DNA of 12,178 nucleotides. It comes from Gammaproteobacteria bacterium. Its GTDB lineage: Bacteria; Pseudomonadota; Gammaproteobacteria; HK1. Below, piece by piece: positions 5,703-12,178 of the stretch; position 1 is the first letter of the stretch, and the number at the start of each line of letters is the position of its first letter. The position numbers and the translations under genes were made by a program. The stretch spans positions 1 to 12,178 of the forward strand of contig JAGRHX010000224.1 of NCBI GenBank assembly GCA_020444775.1. The letters are read 5' to 3'. Below the pieces are notes generated by a model, which was not told where the DNA came from, did not search any database, and was given only the letters and a program-made list of their open reading frames with translations.

Positions 5703-8396
5703 TCAGCCGCGTGGCTGACGCCGACCGTTGAGGCTGTCTCGTCGCTCGTCCTGCCGCAGGCAGGCATCTCGGCATGATTCGAGCTCCGAGCGCAGGCTCG
5801 GCAGGCGAGCACGTATCTCGTCGGTGTCCATACCGGGTGCTTGCAGCAGCCGCCGCGTCATGCTGGTCAGGCGCGGCGCGCCCAGCGTGGCGGCGTAGCG
5901 TGTGATCTCGGCGAGGCGAGCGACGATCGCATTCGGTCTGTCTTGCTCCAACGCGGTCTGCAATGCGTCGAGCATCCACTCGAGGGAGGCGATGAGCTCG
6001 GCGCTGCTCGCGCCCGATGCCGTATTGGTCGTCGAACCGGGCATCGAACCGGGCATCGTACTGGGCGTCGTGCTGGGCGTGCCGCCGGCCAGCGCGGAGC
6101 GATCGTCGGCCCGTGGCGCCGCCGGGTGATCGTCGTCCAGCCCGGCACGCAGTGGCTCACCCCCGACGACGTTGCCGTGGGGCGTTGCGGAGACGTCGTC
6201 CGGGTCCTGAGCGCGCGCCATGACCACGCTCACCGAATCGAGCAGAGCCGTTGCCTCGATGGGTTTGGTGATGAACTCGTCCGCGCCCGCGGCCTCGCAC
6301 TCACGCTTCGCATCCAGCGTGGCGTTGCCCGACAGCACGATGAACGGCATACGGTTGCCCAGGCCCGCGCCGAAGCGAAACTGCTGCATCACCTCGAGGC
6401 CGCCCAGATTGGGCATCTGCATGTCGACGATGGCGAGGTCGAAACGCTCCTCCAGCAGTCGCTCCAGACCCTCATCGCCGTCCTCGGCGACGGTGACGCG
6501 ATGTCCGCCGCGCTCGAGCATCATCGAGATCACCCGGCGGTTGATGGGGTTGTCCTCGACCAGCAGGATGTGGTGACACTCGGCCGCCGCGGCGCCGTTT
6601 CGACTGGCGGTCGCCGCGGGCAGATGGTCGACCAGCCGACTCACCACCGGCTCGTCGGCGAGCGGCTCGTCGATGTCGCCGAGCAGCGCGTTGAACAGCA
6701 GGGACTTGTCGACGGGCATCCCCAGCACCGCCCTGTAGCCGGCCTTCAGGTGACGGGTGAGGCTGGCCGCGCTGGTGCGGTTGGCAATCAGGAGCAACGC
6801 GGTGCTGGCCAGCTCCGGCTGACGTTTGACCGAGCCGGCGAACTGGGTCGGATCGGTGGTGGGGTGGATGGCGGCGCCGGACGTACGTTGGTTGTCCTGC
6901 ACGACGATTGCGGCACAGCGGCGACCGGCGCTGTGCAGGACGATCAGTCGCGCCAGGGCCTGTGCCGGCGCGCGCGCGATCTCAACGGAGGCCACCCAGT
7001 CATGTAGTAACGTGCTCAGTCCGGCGCGGTCCTGGCCGGATTCGTCGACCACGATCACGTGCGTATGCGAGAGCTCGCCGGTGTGCGCGGCCTGCAGCGT
7101 GGGCACCGCCTGCACCTCGATCTCGAACCAGAAGCAGCTGCCGACGCCGACCTCGCTGTGCACACCGATAGAGCCGCCCATCAGCTCGACCAGGTGCTTG
7201 CTGATCGTGGTGCCGAGCCCGGTGCCGCCAAAGCGACGGGTGGTCGACTGATCGGCCTGGGTGAAGCTGTCGAAGATCTGGGCCTGGGCGTGAGCGTCGA
7301 TACCGATGCCGGTGTCGGCGACCTCGAAGCGCAGGCGCCAGATGTCGGCGGCGCCTCGGACTACGCCCAGACGGACATCGATATGGCCGTGCTCGGTGAA
7401 CTTGATCGCGTTACCGATGAGGTTGATGAGGATCTGGCGCAGGTGCAAGGCATCGGCCCGCACCCAGCGCGGGCACTGCGGCTCGACCGCTATCCGAAGG
7501 TCCAGGTTCTTGCTGCGTGCCTGCGGCTCGAGCATGCGTGTGGTCGAGGTGAGCACATCGCGGATGTCGCACTCGATGAGCTCGATGAGGGTCTTGCCGG
7601 CCTCGATCTTGGAGATGTCGAGGATGTCCTCGATGACCGATAGCAGGGTCTTGGCCGAGGCCTGGATGGTGTCGACGAACTCGCGTTGCTCGCGATCCAG
7701 CCGGGTGCCCTCGAGCAGGCTGGTCATGCCAATGACCCCGCCCAGCGGAGTGCGGATCTCATGGCTCATGTTGGCCAGGAACTGCGACTTGGCCCGATTG
7801 GCACTCTCCGCCTCGGCTCGGGCTCGTTCCGCGTCGCGCTTGGCGCGCTCGGACTTGGCGATCAGCGAGGCGACGAACATCGGGATGATCACGAGGGTGG
7901 AGGCAAAGCCCAGCGCCACCGAGCGATGATCGTCCCAAAAGCCCTGGTACTGCTTCAGGATCACGCAGAAACCCAGCGTGCCCAGGGCGCTGGCCGCGAT
8001 CAGATAGGGACGGCCGTAGCGCGCACCATAGCCGACCGACAGCCACATGTAGACGATGAAGGAGATGGCCAGGTCCTGATAGGTGAACAGGCCGGTGATG
8101 GTGGTGGCCCCGAGGTCCATCAGCAGCGTGGCCGAGCGGCGGACGTCGGATTTCATCGGCCAGCGCGCGAAGCTCAGCATCAAGGCCATGGAGACCAGCA
8201 GGTAGGTAATCAGTGTGATCAGCACCGGCTGGTAATGCTCGAAGCTCGCCACCGTGAAGCCACGAATGACGACGTAGGTGAGGATCAGGCCGAGAATGGC
8301 GATGCGGATGACGCCTTGCTCGAACTCGCTGGCCGCGGTTCGGGAGACGTTCCGAGCCAGAGCGCGTGGCGTGAATTCCTTGAGCACGGCAAGCAT
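5703..8396 (-). CDS. rpfC: RpfC-like hybrid sensor histidine kinase for DSF
   Basis: RpfC is the inner-membrane DSF receptor. It signals to the c-di-GMP phosphodiesterase RpfG, and its receiver also binds and restrains RpfF. This form has 897 residues from the ATG at 8396. That start gives a short N-terminus with [10 protein letters not shown] just before the first helix, resembling the Xanthomonas DSF-sensing segment. A GTG at 8519 is open in frame but adds 41 Arg-rich residues. No clear ribosome site is seen. About five membrane helices lie between 28 and 180, then a short coiled linker. The kinase has His212 ([10 protein letters not shown]), Asn329, DTGIG at 361-365 and GGTGLG at 390-395. 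A degenerate receiver-like domain (about 443-575) is followed by an intact receiver (606-722; Asp658, Lys711) and a Ser/Thr/Pro repeat linker. The HPt-like end (797-885) has Ala829 where His is expected. Xanthomonas RpfC (about 726 residues) lacks the extra domain and has a normal HPt. Confidence 0.92.
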   Translation of the reverse strand: MLAVLKEFTPRALARNVSRTAASEFEQGVIRIAILGLILTYVVIRGFTVASFEHYQPVLITLITYLLVSMALMLSFARWPMKSDVRRSATLLMDLGATTITGLFTYQDLAISFIVYMWLSVGYGARYGRPYLIAASALGTLGFCVILKQYQGFWDDHRSVALGFASTLVIIPMFVASLIAKSERAKRDAERARAEAESANRAKSQFLANMSHEIRTPLGGVIGMTSLLEGTRLDREQREFVDTIQASAKTLLSVIEDILDISKIEAGKTLIELIECDIRDVLTSTTRMLEPQARSKNLDLRIAVEPQCPRWVRADALHLRQILINLIGNAIKFTEHGHIDVRLGVVRGAADIWRLRFEVADTGIGIDAHAQAQIFDSFTQADQSTTRRFGGTGLGTTISKHLVELMGGSIGVHSEVGVGSCFWFEIEVQAVPTLQAAHTGELSHTHVIVVDESGQDRAGLSTLLHDWVASVEIARAPAQALARLIVLHSAGRRCAAIVVQDNQRTSGAAIHPTTDPTQFAGSVKRQPELASTALLLIANRTSAASLTRHLKAGYRAVLGMPVDKSLLFNALLGDIDEPLADEPVVSRLVDHLPAATASRNGAAAAECHHILLVEDNPINRRVISMMLERGGHRVTVAEDGDEGLERLLEERFDLAIVDMQMPNLGGLEVMQQFRFGAGLGNRMPFIVLSGNATLDAKRECEAAGADEFITKPIEATALLDSVSVVMARAQDPDDVSATPHGNVVGGEPLRAGLDDDHPAAPRADDRSALAGGTPSTTPSTMPGSMPGSTTNTASGASSAELIASLEWMLDALQTALEQDRPNAIVARLAEITRYAATLGAPRLTSMTRRLLQAPGMDTDEIRARLPSLRSELESCRDACLRQDERRDSLNGRRQPRG
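6022..6081. repeat. Five imperfect 12-bp tandem repeats inside rpfC
   Basis: Five 12-base units run in register: GTATTGGTCGTC, GAACCGGGCATC twice identical, GTACTGGGCGTC and GTGCTGGGCGTG. They encode four-residue units ([20 protein letters not shown]; residues 773-792) in the flexible linker between the receiver and the HPt-like domain. Unit number could vary between strains by slippage without shifting the frame. Confidence 0.8.
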
Positions 8397-8533
8397 GATG
8401 GGATCAGGGGGTCGCAGCGCGCGAACGCGTCGCGCGAGGTGTACGGGCGCACGACAGCGCCGGATCAGGCACTGCCAGCGTGTGTGGACCTGCAAGATGG
8501 CCGCACGGGTCGGGGACACGCGCGCTGGGAAGA

Positions 8534-8567
8534 CGCTGCTTCATTCCATGGCGGGAATGAAGCAGCG
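8534..8567. promoter_or_regulatory. Perfect 14-bp-arm hairpin upstream of rpfC
   Basis: The arms CGCTGCTTCATTCC (8534-8547) and GGAATGAAGCAGCG (8554-8567) are exact reverse complements around a six-base loop ATGGCG. It lies 137 bases before the rpfC ATG. No T-tract follows on either strand, so it is not a typical intrinsic terminator. It may be an operator, an rpfC leader structure or part of a small RNA. Confidence 0.6.
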
Positions 8568-8934
8568 CTGCCCCGAGGGTACAGACGACGCTGCATGGCA
8601 AAGCTTTAGTGTGCGGCATACCGGGCGCCTCGGCAGTCGTGAAGATTGATGCCCGCTTCTGAGTGCCCGTCGGCGCACGATGGTTAGCACGCCGAGCGAA
8701 TCGAGCATCGCCGCGGCTGAGCGCCTTGGACGAGGCGACCGTCCACTTGATCGTGCCGCGAGTGTCCCGCCGGCCCGACCGTGGCGAGTTGAAACGATTG
8801 TTGTCGTTCTCGAGCATCGAATCGCATCGTTGCCGACGTACACTTGGCGGCCCTCAGGACACGCGCGCAATCCTGGCGATGCCTGCTGCCGTCACGGGCT
8901 GTCGCCGAGGCACCGGAATCGCGTGGTTCCTGAT

Positions 8935-8963
8935 GATATATGACGAAGCGTGAAGTTTTGTAA
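8935..8963 (-). promoter_or_regulatory. Candidate sigma-70 promoter directed toward rpfC
   Basis: On the minus strand TTACAA (8963-8958) is followed after 17 bases by TATATC (8940-8935); TTTACA with an 18-base spacer is an equally good reading of the -35. This is the most A/T-rich patch of the spacer. It lies about 540 bases before rpfC, so the transcript would have a long leader containing the 8534-8567 hairpin. Confidence 0.35.
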
Positions 8964-9312
8964 AAAGTACTGGATGCATCATCGGCAACGTTGTACACGC
9001 AGCGCTGCGAGATCGAAATGTGCTGTGCGGCACGCGCGGCGTTCCAGCGCGCGGGTTCCTCCCTGCCGGGTCATCCTTCGAGGCTCAGCGTCTCCAGTCC
9101 CGGCTGTTCTCGCAAGCTCGATTCTCGCACGTAACGCCAGCCGTGTTGCAGCGGGGTGGCGTCGCGGTGTGCTCACGCCCTGTGTGGGCAGCATCCGTTC
9201 GCGCGCAGCGTCAAAGGGCTCGAAGGCGGGTCCGTCCAGGCGCGACCGTGCACCAGCCGGAGCGGCCGGGCCCGCATCGATCGACTGACAGGTCCGGTGG
9301 TGTGCCGGGTTC

Positions 9313-9318
9313 AGGGGG
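9313..9318 (+). promoter_or_regulatory. Ribosome binding site of the ACP gene
   Basis: AGGGGG stands 6 bases before the ATG at 9325 and supports that start, which gives a protein of normal ACP length. Confidence 0.6.
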
Positions 9319-9324
9319 TATTGC

Positions 9325-9576
9325 ATGACTACGAACGAGATCGTCCAGAAGGTGCTGGACGTGGTCACCGAGGTGCTCTCGCTGGAGGAGCGTCCCAACG
9401 ATCTGGGGGCGCGGCTGGTCGACGACCTCGAGGCGGATTCGCTCGACCGATTCTCCCTGCTCATTGCAATCGAGGACGAGTTCGGTGGTTCCATCACCGA
9501 GGAGGAGGCGGAGCACCTGCAATCCCTGCAGGACATCGTCGACGTGATCTCGATGCGCACGCAGGAATCCCACTGA
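9325..9576 (+). CDS. Acyl carrier protein
   Basis: This is a stand-alone acyl carrier protein of 83 residues that carries acyl chains on a phosphopantetheine arm in the cytoplasm. The attachment serine is Ser39 in LEADSLDRFSLL, matching the family's D-S-L-D pattern. The normal acidic helices follow, with IEDEFG at 49-54. The usual V-E-L after D-S-L-D is replaced by R-F-S. That, and its place beside a ketosynthase and an exporter, suggest a dedicated pathway ACP and not the housekeeping AcpP. The ketosynthase ATG follows the ACP stop with no gap, and the ketosynthase ribosome site lies inside the ACP end, so the two are translationally coupled. It is the first gene of its operon and is divergent from rpfC. 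Confidence 0.93.
   Translation: MTTNEIVQKVLDVVTEVLSLEERPNDLGARLVDDLEADSLDRFSLLIAIEDEFGGSITEEEAEHLQSLQDIVDVISMRTQESH
9563..9567 (+). promoter_or_regulatory. Ribosome binding site of the ketosynthase inside the ACP gene
   Basis: AGGAA lies 9 bases before the ketosynthase ATG at 9577 and within the last codons of the ACP gene. It supports the start that abuts the ACP stop codon. Confidence 0.5.
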
Positions 9577-10971
9577 ATGGGCCGGCGCGTGTTCGTCACC
9601 GGTCTGGGGGTGGTCTGTGCCCTCGGGCAGGACCTGGAGCGGGTCTGGCAGGCCATGCTCGAAGGGCAGAGCCCGGTCGAGCCGATACCAGATCGCTGGC
9701 TGCAGCACGGCGACTATCGCTGCCGGGTGTGGGTGCCCTGTCCGAGACCGGACTATCGTGCCAGTGGCCTTTCGCGCAATGAGCTGGTGCAGCACGACCC
9801 GGTCACCTTGAACGCCGTGTGCGCGGCGCTGAGCGCCGTTCGGCATGCGGGTCTGGATGTCGAGCTCGCCGATCGGCGAGCCAACGCGCTGCGCATCCCG
9901 GAGCTGGACGCGACACGCTGTGGTGTGTTCATGGGCACCGGGGTGGGCGGTGTGACCAGCTTCATGGAGCACCAATCGCATCAGCTCCTGTTCCGGCCGT
10001 TGGCGAGGCTGCAAGCGGAGATGAACAAGGATGGCGCCGATCAGGCCCGAACCGCGGTCGATGCTGGCTCGGACCGCGATCCGCTGGCGGCCTTCGCGCG
10101 CAGCGTCGAACCCGCGCAACGCTTCAATCCGTTCGCCGTTTCGATGATCATGCCGAACGCGGTCGCCGCCTATCTGGGGGTGAAGTTCGGTCTGCAGGGT
10201 GTCGCCAGCATGTGCTCGATGGCCTGCGCGGCGGGTACGGTCGCGATCGGACAGGCGTTCAGGGCGGTCCGCGACGGCTATGTGGACATGGCGCTGTGTG
10301 GTGGTAGCGAGTACTTCGACGATCCGCACGGTGGGCTGTTCCGGGCCTTTGACACGGCACGGGCGTTGGCACGTGACGAGCGCGGTCCGTGCGCCGCCAA
10401 CCGTCCCTTCGATGCCGGTCGTTCGGGCTTCGTGCTCGGCCAGGGAGCCGCCGCGGTGCTGGTGCTGGAAAGCGAGGCCAGCGTGCGGGCGCGCTCGGCC
10501 ACCGCTATCGCTGAGCTGCGCGGCTTCGCCGAGAGCTTCGACGGGGTGAGCATGATGGCCCTGGCCGCGGACGGCGCATGCATCGAACGCGCGCAACGCA
10601 ACGCCCTGCAAGACGCCGGCGTGACGAGCGACGACATCCAATACATCAATGCGCATGGCACCGGCACCATCAACAACGACGAGGTCGAGGCGCGTGTCAT
10701 CGAGCGGGTGTTCGGCTCCGAGGTAATGGTCAACTCGACGAAGTCATTGCTCGGGCACAGCATCGGCGCGAGCGGTGCGCTGGAGGCCGTGGTGACCTGC
10801 TTGACGCTGCGTGATCAGCAGGTGCACCCCAGTCTGAATCTGGATGAACCGATCGCGCCGTTGGATTTCGTCCGCGAGCGCCGACGTGTCTCGGTGCGTA
10901 ACGCGGTATCGGAATCCTTCGCCTTTGGCGGGCACAATGCGGCCCTGGTGTTCTCCGAGGCGAACCTGTGA
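9577..10971 (+). CDS. FabF-like beta-ketoacyl-ACP synthase
   Basis: This enzyme should extend acyl chains by decarboxylative Claisen condensation of malonyl-ACP with an acyl-thioester. The 464-residue protein begins with the family's RRVFVTGLGVVCALG. The full catalytic set is present: Cys217 in SMACAAG, His360 in NAHGTGT, Lys389 in NSTKSLLGH and His394 in the same motif. The C-terminal gate loop reads FAFGGHN in place of FGFGGTN. E. coli FabF has Cys163, His303, Lys335 and His340, so about 54 extra residues lie before the active cysteine, mostly around 100-183 with a long segment between MGTGVGG and NPFAVSM. It is therefore not the housekeeping FabF; specialised ketosynthases of polyene or lipid clusters fit better. 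No chain-length-factor partner is in the window. It abuts the ACP gene, and a gene for an exporter follows. Confidence 0.93.
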   Translation: MGRRVFVTGLGVVCALGQDLERVWQAMLEGQSPVEPIPDRWLQHGDYRCRVWVPCPRPDYRASGLSRNELVQHDPVTLNAVCAALSAVRHAGLDVELADRRANALRIPELDATRCGVFMGTGVGGVTSFMEHQSHQLLFRPLARLQAEMNKDGADQARTAVDAGSDRDPLAAFARSVEPAQRFNPFAVSMIMPNAVAAYLGVKFGLQGVASMCSMACAAGTVAIGQAFRAVRDGYVDMALCGGSEYFDDPHGGLFRAFDTARALARDERGPCAANRPFDAGRSGFVLGQGAAAVLVLESEASVRARSATAIAELRGFAESFDGVSMMALAADGACIERAQRNALQDAGVTSDDIQYINAHGTGTINNDEVEARVIERVFGSEVMVNSTKSLLGHSIGASGALEAVVTCLTLRDQQVHPSLNLDEPIAPLDFVRERRRVSVRNAVSESFAFGGHNAALVFSEANL

Positions 10972-11070
10972 GGACCGAGAACCATATCGCGCCGGTAGCG
11001 ACCCGAAGTCACTGATGCTGGTCGAGATCGTCCACACCCGCCACGCACAGACGCGCCGTCGGGCAGCACC
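10972..11070 (+). other. Short intra-operon gap with a possible 19-residue open frame
   Basis: Between the ketosynthase stop and the exporter start lie 99 bases. An ATG at 11015 opens a 19-codon frame whose TGA (11072-11074) overlaps the proposed TTG start at 11071. It has only a weak GAAG upstream. It could couple translation of the exporter, or mean nothing. Confidence 0.2.
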
Positions 11071-12178
11071 TTGAAAGGCGCCGGCGACCACACATCGTCT
11101 GGCGGTGTCTGGCCGCTGCGCTGGGTGCTGGAGCGACCGCGACTGTGTATTGCGCTGGTGCTGCTGCTGGTTTGTGGTCTCGCGCTGGGGCTGGGCCGGC
11201 TGCGGTTCGAGAGCAGCTACGAGGTCTACTTCGACCGGGACAACCCGCGTCTGCGGGCCCTCGATGCGCTCTACGCGCGCTTTTCGCGGAACGACAATGT
11301 GCTGTTCGCGCTGGCCCCGCGGGCCGGCGCGGATACCATGCGTCTGCAGGCCTTCAGCCCCAAGGTGTTGGCCGCCGTACAGGACCTGACCCGCTCGGCC
11401 TGGCAGCTGCCGTACGCCAGCCGGGTGGATTCGGTCGCCAATCATCTGCACATCGATTCGGACGCCGATGGCGTGCGTATCGAGCCGCTGCTGGATGACG
11501 AGACCGTGCCCGACGAGGCGAGCAGCCGACGGGTAGCCTCTATCGCCCTGAATCAGCATGCCCTGCTCAATCGGCTGGTGGCGGCCGACGGCAACACCCT
11601 GGGTGTCAACGTCCGACTACAGCTCCCCAATGGCGATCGGCGGGCCGTCACCGAAGCGACCGATGCCGCGCGCGTCCTCGCCGAGCGGATCCGGGCCCGT
11701 CATGCGGGGGTCGAGGTGTGGGTGACCGGCAACGCCGTCCTCAACGCCGCCTTCATGCAGACCGGTCAGCGCGACCTGTTGACGCTGACGCCGGCCATGT
11801 ATCTGGTCATGGCGTTGGTGCTCTGCTGGCTGCTGGGCTCGGTGCGAGCGGCGTTGATCGCGCTTGGTATCACCACCGCCAGCATCCTGGTCGGGCTCGG
11901 TTTCGCCGGCTGGGCCGGACTGGCGATGACCTCGGCCTCGATCGCCGCGCCGACCATCATCGCCACGGTGGCCCTGGTCGGCACCATCCATGTGCTGACC
12001 ACGGTGCACCGGGAGCTGCAAAGCGACGCGACGCCGACGGCCGTGCCCGGCGCGCGAGCGGCGCCCGCGCTGGCCCGCGCGCTGACGCTGAACGCGCTAC
12101 CGGTCACGATTACCAGCCTGACCACGGGGTTGGGATTCCTCAGCCTGAATCTGAGCGATGCGCCGCCGTTCAGGGACC
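11071..12178 (+). CDS. MMPL/RND-family exporter (3' part missing)
   Basis: This is an inner-membrane exporter of the RND superfamily, of the MMPL type that moves lipids or polyketide-like products using the proton gradient. I translated 369 residues from 11071; the gene runs off the right edge. One helix at 25-42 is followed by a large periplasmic domain (about 45-235) that opens ESSYEVYFDRDNPRL. A helix cluster follows at about 240-257, 260-281, 290-311 and 342-360. LGFLSLNLSDAPPFRD at the end matches the T-T-x-x-G-F-x-S-L and D-x-P-P-F-R-D pattern typical of this exporter group. The TTG at 11071 is the first start codon after the in-frame stop at 10996-10998, and the helix begins 25 residues later; the ribosome site is poor, so a later GTG cannot be excluded. 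It lies 99 bp after the ketosynthase gene, so it probably exports the operon's product. Confidence 0.85.
   Translation, partial: MKGAGDHTSSGGVWPLRWVLERPRLCIALVLLLVCGLALGLGRLRFESSYEVYFDRDNPRLRALDALYARFSRNDNVLFALAPRAGADTMRLQAFSPKVLAAVQDLTRSAWQLPYASRVDSVANHLHIDSDADGVRIEPLLDDETVPDEASSRRVASIALNQHALLNRLVAADGNTLGVNVRLQLPNGDRRAVTEATDAARVLAERIRARHAGVEVWVTGNAVLNAAFMQTGQRDLLTLTPAMYLVMALVLCWLLGSVRAALIALGITTASILVGLGFAGWAGLAMTSASIAAPTIIATVALVGTIHVLTTVHRELQSDATPTAVPGARAAPALARALTLNALPVTITSLTTGLGFLSLNLSDAPPFRD

Larger units (their letters stand above)
8397..9324. other. Gene-free divergent spacer between rpfC and the ACP operon (928 bp)
   Basis: No open frame here gives a protein with a recognisable domain, a good start signal or natural-looking composition; translations on both strands are Arg/Ser/Ala-rich. 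The spacer separates two divergently transcribed units, so it should hold both promoters. It contains a strong hairpin (8534-8567) and an A/T-rich patch near 8925-8970. I found no tRNA or rRNA. A small RNA or a decayed gene cannot be excluded. Confidence 0.55.

Noticed and set aside
5841..7007. A 388-codon plus-strand open frame antisense to rpfC
   Set aside because: Low-complexity Arg/Gly/Val-rich translation; the minus-strand frame has an intact receiver domain over the same bases.
8534..8567. Intrinsic terminator at the hairpin
   Set aside because: No run of T follows the stem on either strand, and the position between two divergent gene starts does not suit a terminator.
8397..9324. tRNA, CRISPR array, insertion sequence or Clp/CRP-type operator (TGTGA-N6-TCACA) in the spacer
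   Set aside because: No cloverleaf, no regularly spaced direct repeats, no transposase fragment and no match to the operator pattern were found by eye.
9211..10656. A 481-codon minus-strand open frame antisense to the ACP and ketosynthase genes
   Set aside because: It covers two genes with clear active-site motifs on the opposite strand and shows no protein family features itself.

Overview
The window looks like a high-GC gammaproteobacterial chromosome, with proteins closest in style to Xanthomonadales, Nevskiales and related lineages. The evidence is dense GC-rich coding, an AmpG-type muropeptide permease, and above all an RpfF/RpfC pair of the Xanthomonas DSF (diffusible signal factor) type. 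The genus cannot be named from sequence alone.

Layout, left to right. (1) 1-1093, minus strand: the N-terminal 364 residues of a GlcD-type FAD-linked oxidase that runs off the left edge. (2) 1232-2125, plus: a divergent Fpg/MutM-family DNA glycosylase. (3) 2157-2579 and 2641-4197, both minus: a four-helix protein with two TM2 repeats downstream of an AmpG-like transporter, probably co-transcribed. (4) 4198-4744: a gene-free divergent spacer with possible promoters both ways and a dyad just before the next gene. (5) 4745-5686, plus: rpfF, DSF synthase. (6) 5703-8396, minus: an rpfC-like hybrid histidine kinase that converges on rpfF with only 16 bp between the stops. (7) 8397-9324: a 928-bp spacer with no convincing gene, holding a perfect 14-bp-arm hairpin and an AT-rich promoter-like patch. 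(8) 9325-9576, 9577-10971 and 11071 to the right edge, all plus: an acyl carrier protein, a FabF-like ketosynthase and an MMPL/RND exporter. These appear to be the first genes of a fatty-acid or polyketide-type biosynthesis operon.

The centre of the window is a complete signal-synthesis and signal-sensing pair. RpfF keeps both catalytic glutamates and should make a cis-2-unsaturated fatty acid from an acyl-ACP. RpfC has the multi-helix sensor, an intact kinase core and an intact receiver. It differs from the classic form in two ways: an extra receiver-like domain that has lost key residues, and a C-terminal HPt-like domain whose histidine position is alanine. No rpfG, rpfB or other HPt gene is in the window.

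On the far side of the rpfC upstream region, and divergent from it, starts the ACP-ketosynthase-exporter operon. This gene set recurs in aryl-polyene/xanthomonadin-like and other lipid or polyketide export clusters. An acyl-ACP-based product operon beside a quorum circuit that itself consumes acyl-ACP invites the hypothesis that DSF controls the operon, but nothing in the sequence proves it.
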